Origin: Notamacropus eugenii
Lineage: Eukaryota; Chordata; Mammalia; Diprotodontia; Macropodidae
Direction of reading: 5' to 3'
Assembly (NCBI RefSeq): GCF_028372415.1
Contig: NC_092879.1
Coordinates: 64,929,651-64,993,650, forward strand
Length of the DNA stretch: 64,000 bases
Shown: positions 1 to 10,085 of the stretch, piece by piece
How the letters are laid out: each line of letters opens with the position of its first letter
Numbering within the stretch: position 1 is the stretch's first letter
Notes under the pieces: model-generated
The model's input: the letters and a program-made list of their open reading frames with translations, nothing else
What the model was told of the DNA's origin: nothing
Databases searched by the model: none
Translations under genes and position numbers: made by a program

Positions 1-905
1 TTTCTGACTCTCTTTCTGGGCAGCTGATTTAGGGGATTCTGGTGGAAATCCTACTGTAAATAACGAGTAAGCAAATATTGGAGGTAGTAAATATATGTTT
101 TCATACTTTTGAAAGGGGTCCACGAAGGGCCCCCTGCTGTGAAGGCCTGATGTATGATGAGATCTTTGCCTCAGATTCACCCTCTTTTGTTCTGTGGCAT
201 ACTTAGCAGGGAATTTGCCATACCACAGATGCTCCCTGTAATCTGGGTGACCTTTCTGAGTAACCACAATGTCTCCAGATCAGTTTTTGTGGGGTTCCCT
301 TTCCAGAGTCCCTTGGAGGACCTCCTGCTGTGACACCTGGCACCTTGGATAGTGAATGGGTCCCCCCTAAGGGGCATTCAGTCCTATTGTTTGTGTTCAT
401 TTGAGCAGAATATTTCCTCCGTGCTCCAGAGATTGACATACTCTCAGTGCCCCTGTATCCAAAGTCTCTGTGGGCCTATTGCTTCTTAACCATATTTTTC
501 GTGGTTGCTACTCCTTCCTGCCCATTTTTCTACTCTGTGGCTGAGGAGTTCATTGTGGTAATCTGTCCTAGTTTTTTGGGTCCCTCTTGACCAAGGGTCT
601 GTCTACTCTCTAGTGATTCTGAAGGTATCATTTTAGTGGGTTGCTCCTAGAACCTCAATTGGGCCTCCTGTGAGTCATTTCTTCCCTCTTAGCCTTTTGT
701 GTGGCAGATTTCTGTTCTCTTTGCCTGAGTTTGGATTTCAGGTAATTCTGAATGCTCTGCTGCTCTCCATGAAAACACTGGATGTGAGCTGGGCTGACAG
801 GCCACCTGTGCATAGATTTCTGGGTTGCCTACCAGAGCCTGCAGCATGGGATAGAAATGCTCAACTTTCCTGTCATATCACCAGTCACCTGGCATTATAT
901 TCATT
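1..905. repeat. 1.26 kb higher-order repeat, partial array
   Basis: Diverged units of the ~1.26 kb repeat that recurs through the window. Subunit landmarks are visible: 'ccccctgctgtgaaggcctg' near 130, 'ctcctgctgtgacacctggc' near 321 and the 'cagatttctgttctctttgc' block near 706. No gene is seen here; short open frames on both strands are not conserved between units. Confidence 0.75.
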
Positions 906-914
906 TAAGGTAAT

Positions 915-950
915 TAGCTAAAAAAAAAAATAAAAGTTCTGTTATACTTA

Positions 951-990
<40 letters not shown>

Positions 991-1840
991 CCCAACATAG
1001 TTATTCTCAGCATCTATACTCCCAACGTGCATGGAAGCCTTTGGATTCCTCCTCCTTCCCAATGACCCCTCTTTTGCATCCTCTCAGAGTAGATACCTTC
1101 CTGCCATGGTGAAAGATTTTCCTTTAATGATTGGTAGTTACCAACTCAGATGGGTTCCACTACAAAACCATCACTTAGGCACACTCTGCTTTCCCACGCA
1201 CCCCACTTCCTTTCCCAATGATCATCAGGACCTACTTCCTACATTCATAGACCTATGACTGCCCAAACTCCTCAGGATCAGATTATAGAACTCCTAAAAA
1301 TTCTGAGACTTTCTTCATGCCTGCCCCATGGTTACCATTCTAAGACCTACTGCTCAGACCTTGAAGTCTGCAAATGACTTAGCCTTTTCCCTGGAAAATG
1401 GAAATGAACTTCATTCAATCAGATTGAGCTTCAGGCTCAAGTGTGGGATAAGGAACAGGATCAGCTGTCAGCCTGGAGGGGACTTGAGCTGTTCCACCCA
1501 CTCTTAATTCCCTCATTTTACCTAGGAGGTAGCCCTGGGGCCCAAAGAAGTTAACTTGCTCAGGAACCCACTGGGGACAGGTCATAGGGAACAGGGACAG
1601 GCAGGATGGGCCCTCTGGGTCTTCGGATTCCAAATACAATGAAGCAGCGAAACCAAGGTGATGAGGATATGGGAGCAGACAAGAGAGAAAGACATGTGAC
1701 CAGGGAGGCATGGAACACTACTCAAGGTAATATAAGCTTTCCCTAACTTCACCCAGAGGAGACAGAAGTGCCTGTGCAGAAGATATCTGTAGCATCTTTC
1801 AGACGCAGCCCTGTCCTGTTCTTCTCTCTGTACACATGGA
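915..1840 (+). other. orphan 3' flank of a gamma-SNAP-like cassette
   Basis: This stretch matches the DNA that follows the stop codons of the gamma-SNAP-like genes: an A-rich run with 'aataaaag' near 930, the word 'ttctgttata', a (TG)n run at about 951-985, then 'ttctcagc', 'catggaagcctttgg' and the reversed MIR-like piece near 1490-1570. No gene body lies upstream; the left neighbour is the 1.26 kb repeat. A cassette has therefore lost its ORF here, probably by recombination or deletion. Poly(A)-signal-like sequence persists but there is no transcript to end. Confidence 0.7.
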
Positions 1841-2790
1841 CTTTCTGGTTGAGCGTTCTGAAACTTCTTTTCACTTGGCAGCCGTTTCATGGGGTTCTGC
1901 TTTGAGAACCTATTGTCAGTAACAACTGGAGGAATATTGAAGTTCACCAGGATATCTTTCCATAGTTTTGGCAGAATCTGTTCTGTAGTCTATTGAAGGG
2001 CCCTCTGCTGTGACTGCCTGCTCTCCATGGAGGGTTTTGCTTCAGATTCATTCTCTTTTGTTCTACTGCAACTTGAGGGGAATTGACCATTGTAAACATC
2101 CTCACTCCCTCTAACCCAGGAGAAATTTCTGAGGAACCACAAGGCCCCCGGATCAATTTCTATGGGGTTCCCTCAGAAAAGCCCCTCTGAGGACCTCCTG
2201 CTATGACTGCTGGCACCTTGGATGTTTCCTGTGTCCTCCTTACTGGGCAATCAGGCTCACTGCTTATATATACTTGAGCAGAACACTTCCATGGTGCTTC
2301 ATCTATAGGCCCTGACATAGGATCAGTGGCCCTGCATCCAAAGACTCTCTGGACCTATTTTTTTAACCACTTTGTTCCTGGGTTGGGTTTGCTTTTGAAC
2401 ATTCTTCTCTGTTTTGCAGAGGAGGTTATTTGGGGTATGCTGACCTAGTAGTCAGGTCCCTCTTAGACCAGGGGCTGTCTGTTCGCCAGTCATTGTGCAT
2501 GGATCACACAGTGGGTTGCTAGGGGGACGGGGGTGCTAGGGTAGGACCCCCTGCTGTGAATCATCACTTCCCTCTTATCTTTTTGTATTGAAGATTCCTC
2601 TTCTGTTTGCCTGGGTCTGGATTTCAGGTCATTCTGAATGCTCTGCTGCTTTCCATGTATACACTGGATCTGTCCTGGGCTGACTGGCCATGTGTGGATA
2701 GATTTCTGGGGTGCCTCCCTAGAACCTGCAGCACAGGATAGAAATGCTTAGCTTTGCTTTTGTGGCCTCTGTAGCCTGCCTTTATACTAT
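1840..2790. repeat. 1.26 kb higher-order repeat, partial array
   Basis: Repeat units with the usual landmarks, e.g. 'gccctctgctgtgactgcct' near 2000, 'ctcctgctatgactgctgg' near 2195 and 'ccccctgctgtgaatcat' near 2549. The second half is near-identical to 42310-42870, so the large duplication begins in this block. Confidence 0.75.
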
Positions 2791-2794
2791 CTTT

Positions 2795-3765
2795 CCAGCC
2801 TAAAGCCCCACTCTTCTCCTTCAGGGATTATGTGCTTCTGCCTTACTGCGCAGTTCTTTGTTCTTCCTGCCATCCTGTGCCTGCCCTTGGTTTTTGACCA
2901 ATATTCCCTGAAAGCTTCCTTCTTCCTTCAAGCCTTGACTTGACCCAGCCAAGCCTTTCTGGCCCAGGCGCTACCATTTGTGTGATTCCTTTCCCAATCT
3001 TTTCCCCAACTTCCAGCCCAGACACAGAAATCTGTCTCAGGTAGACATCCCTCTCCCATAATCAGCTCCTCTTGCTCATGGCTCTCTGAGTCCTTTGCCT
3101 GGAATTCAGATTAAATCCCATCCAAAGAAGCTTGGGAGATTCTGAACCATCTTTCAGGTTTTTCTCAATGGGATCTGGTAGGCCTTAGCAAAACAACAAA
3201 GTTTAAAAGTTGTTGGATATACCTCCTACAGGAAAGTTTGCTTTATTAAAAATCATTATATATCATCACAGTGCAGTGGACAAAATTCTGGACTTGTGGA
3301 ACCAGGGGACCTGGGTGTGAATTGGGCCTCCCTTAGTAGCTGTGTCACCCTGGGCAAGTCATTTAACCTCTGTGCCTGCATTTTCTCCTGTGAGGAGTTT
3401 AATGGCCTGTGCTGTCCCTTCCCAGCTCCACACCTGTGATCCTAGGACTGTGATGCTGTTTCCACAGGGCATTTGGGGGCTTCCCTCCCCCAAGCACACC
3501 CTTGAGTCATTTTTTTCCTCTCTCTTTTTTAAAACAATTAATGTTTAAAAATTTCCCTGCCATTTAAAAGCCATTTATGAAGGCTGGCAGAGCTGAGCCA
3601 GTGGTGATAGAGGGTAGTGCCTGGCCAGGCTAACAGCTTGGCCAGCAGACTCCCTCCCGCATGACCTTTTGTGGTCCCTGGTGACCTCTTTGCTGTTGCA
3701 AAGGACCGCGGTCCTGGTTCACTGGCATGCCCTCACCACCCCATAGGGGTGTGATGTGTTATTCA
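2795..3765 (+). promoter_or_regulatory. orphan SINE plus leader module without a gene
   Basis: A copy of the module that normally precedes a gamma-SNAP-like ORF. It holds a CORE-SINE at about 3262-3460, a TGAGTCA word near 3503, the 'atttaaaagcca' stretch with a decayed TATA (ttatgaag, about 3575) and the 'gccaggctaacagcttg' leader. It ends abruptly at ~3765 after 'ggggtgtgatgtgttatt', where a 1.34 kb unrelated segment begins. A second, complete module follows at 5105, so gene 1 has two leader modules in tandem. Confidence 0.65.
3262..3460 (+). mobile_element. CORE-SINE (MIR/THER1/MON1-like)
   Basis: The tRNA-derived SINE pattern is readable: 'ggacctgggtgtgaattggg', 'agctgtgtcaccctgggcaa', 'tttaacctctgtgcctgcat' and a tail near 'cagctccacacctgtgatcc'. 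Similar copies precede each gene cassette, so it was carried along by duplication. The family is assigned from remembered consensus; the subfamily is not settled. Confidence 0.7.
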
Positions 3766-5104
3766 TACACTTACTGAACATTTGTGCCCCTCTGGTATAC
3801 CATAGAGTATGCACATCTGAAGCTGTCCATTGCAAGAGAATCATCTAAGCGGGACCCTTGTAACAAAAAAGGACAGAGAACAATTAAATATGAAAGCAGA
3901 TTCTTCTCTAGTTATGTAGAATCTTAAGGCAACTTGGATACGCATCTCTCAGCAAAAGTGCTGTTTAGGGAACTTCATTTAAAGTATAGTAAAAATGCTG
4001 ATCCTGATTAGCCCTTAAGTGTACATTTCATTGTACAGAAAGCTACATTGTAACACTCTCTCGACATTCACAGAGCAGCTGTCAATTACCTTGTAGTCTT
4101 TGTGCAGACTGAAGAAGTGGTGTATTATTTGCAGAAAGCGCTCTTGCCCAAGGCTTTTGAGCTTTACCATAGCTATTCTAACATGCCCAGTGATTGGTAA
4201 TTAGAAATGTTACTTTCACTGAAAGGGTCCTGAGATTTCAATTACTTTTAACCAACATGGGCACATTAAACTTTCTTTTGGGTTTATCAGCTGTTTCTCT
4301 TGTGCACAGGTAATAAGTGAATTAAAAATGATTTCTGAGCCACTAGTTTCCAAAGAGTTTTGGTAGTCCTATAAGAATAGGTGAGCATTCCGCTTTTCAG
4401 AAGCTCAGAGAGGAGACATTTTGGAGGAAAACTGCCTCCAAATTGGACCAGGATTGTACCTGGTAACCAAGCATCTGTATGAATTGAAATGGATATTGGG
4501 TAATGTAGAAATTTACAGAGAAAAGATAAAGAACTGTTCCAACTATGCAGTAAGCCCGTTGGGCTTCTCTTTCTACAGCCTTTCTTCTAGAGAAATCCTA
4601 TGTGGCTAATTCTCAGACTGTTGGGTGGTACATTCCTCTAGGAGCAATTCAAAGATGACCTAGAACTTAGCCATGTATTTGATTGCCTGGTCCAGTATTC
4701 ACTTAGGTCAGTTTGTTTCCCTTGTGTACAGTTTTAAAAAACTGAAAGGTGTTCAAGTAACATGAGTGCAGACCGATATTTCAAGGGAAATACTGAATTT
4801 CAGTTCTGTTACTTCTGTAACTGCGTGCCTCAGACATGGTTGTGGAGGCCATATTGCCCCCCTAATCTGTTCAGACACTGTTCCTTGGCAAGAATAATGT
4901 GCAGTACACAGGCACAAGGAGTGTAAGTTGAGTTCCCATGATATTCACGTCTGCTCTTTCTGCCTTGTTCCTCAATCTGGTTAAGTGCCAATTTCGGTAC
5001 TAGTCAATGGGAAAGGTGGTGTTCAGTTGTGGGAAAGCGTCATAGCCAATTGGATAATTTATTATCGAGAAAATTACAATAAATCTCTAGCTTTTATACT
5101 TAAA
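3765..5104. other. 1.34 kb unclassified segment between two leader modules
   Basis: This AT-richer segment occurs only here and at ~43846-45185 (offset 40081, ~99.5% identical). It resembles neither the 1.26 kb repeat nor the gene cassettes. It interrupts a leader module, suggesting insertion or a recombination join. The longest forward frame (62 codons from 4421) has no family I recognise. I see no transposon ends or polymerase motifs. It may be an old repeat remnant or formerly unique DNA. Confidence 0.5.
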
Positions 5105-5126
5105 AAAACAAATCATTCTATATCAT

Positions 5127-5330
5127 GAGAGGGAGTATAGTGTAGTGTATAAAATTCTGGATTTGGGGAGTCAGGGGACCTGTGTTTGAATTGAGCCTCC
5201 CTTGGTAGCTGTGTCACCCTGGGCAAGTCACCTCTCTAAACTCTGTGCTGCAGTTTCCTCCTCTGTTGAGTTTAAGGGCCTGTGATGTCCCTTCCCAGCT
5301 CCACATTTGTGGTCCTGTGGAAACAACATC
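5127..5330 (+). mobile_element. CORE-SINE (MIR/THER1/MON1-like)
   Basis: Same SINE family upstream of gene 1, with 'agctgtgtcaccctgggcaa' near 5207 and 'gtttcctcctctgttgag' near 5253. It lies directly 5' of the TATA-bearing leader. Confidence 0.7.
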
Positions 5331-5344
5331 ACGGTCGTAGGATC

Positions 5345-5960
5345 AGACCCTTGAGTCATGACTTTCCCCCCCTCTCTTTTCTTTCAGCGATTAGTATGAA
5401 AATAAATTCTCCCAAAATTTAAAAGGCTTTTATAAACACTGACAGAGCTGAATCACTGGTGATAGAGGGTAAGCCCTGGCCAGGTGAACAGCTTGGCCAG
5501 CAGCAGCTGCTCTCCCGGTTACAAGGTCTGATCCCTGTGACTCCCCTGGGACAGACCCCCTTCCCCTCCCCCCACCCTGTGTTCCCCTCTACCTCTCCAT
5601 TGGCCCTTTTCTGTCCTCCCCAGTCTGGCCCTGGTCTTTAGCTACCCACCTCTGAATGCTCTACGCACTCCCTCCTTGTTAGTTCCGCCACCTCCTTGCC
5701 CACATGGATCACTTGTGAGAGCTCCTTCTTCCTCTGCACAGGTCCAGGAGGCCCTCTGTCCCCGGGCCTAGCTTGCCCTGTGGCTCTGACTAGGGGGCCC
5801 TCTGTCAGGATTCTTCTGGAATCTATGGGATGTTCCATTGGCACCCCTCCCCCACAATGCTCCACTGCACACTCTGTTCGGTTCTGTGACTGGGGTGAGC
5901 TGTGGCTCTCCCTCTCTCTCTCTCCTCATCGTTCCCCTTTGCGCCTGCTCAGCCCCGGAC
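5345..5960 (+). promoter_or_regulatory. putative promoter and 5' leader of gamma-SNAP-like gene 1
   Basis: TATAAA lies at 5431-5436 inside 'ggcttttataaacactg', with an AP-1-like TGAGTCA at 5352-5358, about 73 bp upstream. The same spacing recurs before the other copies. A pyrimidine-rich run (ctctctctctctcc, near 5918) and a cag at about 5951-5953 just before the ATG could be a splice acceptor for a 5'-UTR intron. Promoter activity is inferred from position and conservation only. Confidence 0.45.
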
Positions 5961-6809
5961 ATGGCAGGACAACAAAGCAGGGAGGGCCTGCGGCATATGG
6001 CCAAGGCCATCCAACACACACACGTCGGGCTGTTGAGATGGAAGCCAGACTATGGCAAGGCTGCTAGCGAATATGCACAGGCTGCCTTAGCCTTCTGCAG
6101 AGCTAAGAGGGTGGAGAAGGCCACAGAAGCCTTCCTCAAGGAAGCCGAGTCCCACGAGAAAAACCAAGTGCCCCTCCGTGCCGCCATGGCCTACGAGCAA
6201 GCCGGCCTGTACCTGAGCACGTCCGACCACGTGGAGGATGCCGCTGAAGCCGTGAAGCAGGCTATCTCCTGGTACCTGGAGTGTGGAGAGGTAGACATCG
6301 CAGCCTGGACCTTAAGGCGCTTCAGCCACCTGCTGGAGAGCCACATCCCGCACCACGTGGTGTATCTCTACCAGCAGGCATCCCAGCTCCTTGAAGGGGA
6401 TGACCGTTTCCTGCTGGCCCTGGACTTCACTGGCCGAGCCTCCAAGGTGCTGGTGAGGCACAAGAACTACAGGGACGCTGCGATGTCCCTAGGCCAGGAG
6501 AAACACTTGTGTATGAAGGTAGCGTGCTTCTCTTTGGGCCGCCAGAGAGCCCTGTTGGAGTGTCTAGCCCATCTGTGTGACCTGGATTTCCCTGCAGCCT
6601 CCAAGTGCCTGAAGGAAACTTGTGTCTGTTTTCCAACTTTCCCATTCAGCGGCGAGTATGGTTTGTTGGTAACTTTGATGACTTGCTATCAAGACCGGGA
6701 CCAAGATGCAGTGGACCTGATCTGCGGCTGTCCTCTCTTCCGTCACCTCGACAACGAGTACAAGAAGATGATGAAAATGCTGAAGGTACCTGACGTCGAG
6801 GACTTGTGA
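5961..6809 (+). CDS. NAPG-like: gamma-SNAP-like protein, short (tail-less) form, copy 1
   Basis: This single-exon ORF encodes 282 aa related to gamma-SNAP, the adaptor that joins SNARE complexes to the NSF ATPase on membranes. Family motifs are clear: RWKPDYGKAASEY (~26-38), AMAYEQAGLYLS (~75-86), GRASKVLVRHK (~158-168) and DQDAVDLIC near 247-255, in an all-helical TPR-like fold. The ATG at 5961 is chosen because MAGQQSREGLRHMAKA aligns with the gamma-SNAP N-terminus; the frame is open further upstream but without a conserved ATG. The protein ends at ...KVPDVEDL because a ~217 bp deletion, shared with copies 3 and 6, removed the charged C-terminal tail. No introns interrupt a gene that has many in NAPG, so the family probably began as a retrocopy. 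AATAAA follows at ~6851 and ~6875. Its CDS is identical to the copy at 46042. Whether it still binds NSF is unknown. Confidence 0.85.
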   Translation: MAGQQSREGLRHMAKAIQHTHVGLLRWKPDYGKAASEYAQAALAFCRAKRVEKATEAFLKEAESHEKNQVPLRAAMAYEQAGLYLSTSDHVEDAAEAVKQAISWYLECGEVDIAAWTLRRFSHLLESHIPHHVVYLYQQASQLLEGDDRFLLALDFTGRASKVLVRHKNYRDAAMSLGQEKHLCMKVACFSLGRQRALLECLAHLCDLDFPAASKCLKETCVCFPTFPFSGEYGLLVTLMTCYQDRDQDAVDLICGCPLFRHLDNEYKKMMKMLKVPDVEDL

Positions 6810-6814
6810 TTCCT

Positions 6815-7790
6815 TCAACAATGAACTGATTAAAGCTAGTTAGTTAAAAAAATAAAAGCTAGTTAGTTAAAAAAAATAAAAGTTCTACTATACCTGCCAT
6901 GTGTGTTAGCGTGCTTTCTCCCATCATACCTATTCTCAGCCTCTTTCCTTGAAACGTGCATGGAAGCCTTTGGCTTCCTCTGCTTTCCCACTGTCCATCC
7001 TGTCCCGTCCTTCCAGAGTAGATGCGTTCCTTCCATGATTAAATATTTTCCCTTGACGGATTGGTAATTCCCTGCTCAAAGTGATGGGTTCCAGTGGAAA
7101 GCCATCAATTAGGTTACTCTCTGCTTTCCCACCCCCATTCCCCTCTTTGTCCCCTTTCCCCATGATCCTCAGGACCTACTTCCTACATTCGTAGACATTT
7201 GGCTGCCCAGACCCCTCAGGATGAGATTTTAGAACACCGAAAACTGCTGAGACTTTCTTCCTGCCTCTCCCACGCTTACCCTTCTAAGACATTCTGCCAG
7301 AACTTGAAGTCTACACATGACTTAGCCTTTTCCCTGGAAAATGGAACTGGACTTCATTCAGTCAGCTTGCGCTTGAGGCTCAGGTGTGGGGTAAGGAACA
7401 GGATCAGTTGTCAATCTGTATGGGACTTGAGCAGGTCCACCCAGTCTGCTCCCCCCATTTTACATAGGAGGTAGCCCTGGGGCCCAAGGAAGTTAGTTTG
7501 CTCAGGAACCCACTGGGGAAAGGCCACAGGGAACAGGGACAGGCAGGATGGGCCCTCTGGGTCTTCTGATTCCAAATACAATGAAGAAGTGAAACCAAGG
7601 TGGTGAGGAAATGGGAGCAGACATGAGAGAAAGACATGTGACCAGGGAGGCATGGAACACCACTGACATGGTAATGTAAGCTTTGCCTAACCTCGCCCAG
7701 AGGGGACAGAAGTGCCTTGTGCAGGAAGAATCTAGCATCTTTCAGACCCAGCCCTGTCCTGCTCTTCTCTCTGTACACGTGGACTTTCTT
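6815..7790 (+). other. 3' flank module of gene 1
   Basis: Recurrent cassette flank: duplicated 'aaagctagttagttaaaaaa' words with AATAAA, then 'catggaagcctttggcttcc', 'cttagccttttccctgga' and a reversed MIR-like piece ('cattttacataggaggtagc', ~7450-7505). The (TG)n run found in most other flanks is missing here. No additional gene is visible. Confidence 0.7.
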
Positions 7791-10085
7791 GTTGAGTGTT
7801 CTGACACTTCTTCTCACTGGGATTAAGGGGATTCTGGTTTGAGATGCTATTGTCAGTAAGAACTGGGGGAATATTAAAGGTCACCAGGACATCATTCCAT
7901 AGATGTGACAGGATATGTTCCGTGGTCCATGGCAGGGCCCCCTGCTGTGATGACTCGCTCTAAGTTGAGGGCTTTGTTTCATTTTCATAATCTGGCTCTC
8001 TATGGCGTTCCTAGCTGCGAATGGGCCCTTCCACCAATACTCTCTCTACCTCAAGAGATTATCCCAGTCACCACAATGTGCTTGGATCAATTTCCGTGGT
8101 GTTCCCTCCTAAGAGGCCCTTGGAGGGCCTCCTGCTGTGCCTGCTGGCACATTGGACAATTTACTGGACACTCAGGCCCAGTACTTATGTTCAGCTGAGC
8201 AGAACACTTCCTCTGCGTTCCGCCTATAGGCTGTGACATAACATCAGTGTTCCTCCAACGAAGGTCTGTCTGGGCTCACTTTTTAGACCAATTTGTTCCT
8301 GGATTGGATTTGTATTTTTTTACCATTCTTCTCTTTTTCCCTGGGAAGTTCATGTGGGAGATTTTGACCAAGTACTCGGGTCCTTCTTGTACGGTCTACT
8401 CTCCAGTTATTGTTCACAGATCACTACAGTGGGGTAGTCCTGGAACCTAGGTTAGGAACCCCTGCTATGAATCCTTAATTTCTTCTGACCTTTTGTCCTG
8501 CAGATTCCTCTTCTGTTTCCTGGATCTGGATTTCAGGCCATTCTGGACCCTACACTCCTTGCAGTGTCTACACTGGAACTGTGCAGGGACAACAAGCAGT
8601 CTGAGGAAAGATTTCTGGGGTATCTCCTAGAGTTCACCCTTAGCCCCACAGTGAGAGATATCATTCTGTGTGGATTTGGACAACCTGTTCCCTTTTCTTG
8701 ACCCTGGACATACTTCAGGGAAATTTTAGCCTACCTCCACCTGTGGTTTTCCATTATTCTGTTTTATGTGTTCTACAAATTCTTGGCAGGTGCAACTTTA
8801 GGATTCTGGCCCATATCACACCGTAGGCCCCCCTGAGGTGAAGGCCTGACCCAGGCATTGGACTTTCTATAAGATTATCTTCCTCTATACCAGGGTCTCC
8901 ATTTCAGGAGCTATGAGGTGACTTGCTGCTTTTCCTCTAGACTGATGGATTGCCTTTGGACCATGTGTATTCATTTTAAATTCTTCTTGGTTCATTCTGC
9001 TGTCCAAGGAGCTGGTTCACTGAATGCTTCTGCTTGGGCTTTCCTGTTGCTCTCTTTGACTCATTTTCGCTAGGCAGCTGATTAATGGGATTCTGGTTGA
9101 GATCCTATTGTTTGTCAGGACTGAAGGAATATTGAAGGTCACAAGAACAACTTTTTGCAGATATGAGGGAATCTGTTCAGTACTCTGTGCTGTGATGCCA
9201 TGGTGACAGCCAGATCTAAGTTGAGGGCTTCATTTATATTCATCCTCTTTTGCTCTACCACAAAATTTGCTGGCATTTGGCCCATCCACAGATGCCCCTG
9301 CAGCCTAGGAGGTTTTCTCAGAAACCACCATGTGCCCAGATTACTTTCTGTGGGGTTCTCTCCACAAAGAAGTTTGGAGGGCCTCCTGCTGAGACACCTG
9401 GTACCCTGCAAGGTTCCTGGGTCCCCCATAAGGGGCACTGAGGATCGTTGCTTCCATTCACTTGAGAAGAACACTTCCTCTGTATTCCACCTGTAGCCGA
9501 AGACATAACATCAGTGTCCCTCCATCTATCTCTCTGGGCTCCTTTTGTGTTAACCCATTTGTTCCTGGGTTGGGTTTGTTTGGGCCATTCTTCTCGTTGT
9601 TACTGAGGAGTTCATTTGTTGAATTCTAGCCAAGTACTGGGGTCCCTCTTGAAGCAGGGGCTTGCTAATCTGCAGTCAGTGCTCTTGGATCACCACAGTG
9701 GTTTGCTGCTGGAACTTGCGTTGAGACCCCCTGCTGTGAATGCTGAATACCTTCTTACCCTTTTGTGCTGCAAGTTCCTCTACTCTTTTGCCTGAGTCTG
9801 GATTTCAGGCCATTCAGGCCCCTCTCCTGCTTTCCATGTCTACAGTGGAACTGTCCAGGCCCTCCAGAAAAAGGAGCAGGGCAGGCTCCAGGTGAGTCTG
9901 GAACCGTCCAAGGGCAATGGTAACTTTTCCATCTCCATCCTGCCTAGCAGTAGTGTCCCCAGGACGCAGAACTTCCTGGAGATGGCTGTAGCTATCCACC
10001 CTGGCCAGAGATTCCCCCAGTATCAGAATCCAGGCCATGCTCCTGAGCTTCACTGAGTAGACCAGTGTCATTCACCCCTAGGGGA
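7790..10085. repeat. 1.26 kb higher-order repeat array
   Basis: Almost two periods. The landmark 'agatttctggggtatctcct' at ~8610 has its counterpart near 9860. Subunits start with 'ccccctgctgtgatgact' (~7939), 'ctcctgctgtgcctgctgg' (~8130), 'gaacccctgctatgaatcc' (~8456) and 'gaccccctgctgtgaatgct' (~9725). No conserved coding frame was found. Confidence 0.8.
9836..10050 (+). other. recurrent ~190 bp segment with a consensus splice donor
   Basis: At the junction of the 1.26 kb repeat and the polyQ unit lies a segment present five times in the window (here, ~22265, ~28465, ~34450, ~49900). It contains CAG|GTGAGT (~9887-9895). A + frame reads QGRLQVSLEP and, further on, NFLEMAVAIHPGQRFPQ. Both strands are open in four copies. 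I do not recognise the protein; it may be a fossil exon carried with the repeats. Confidence 0.3.
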
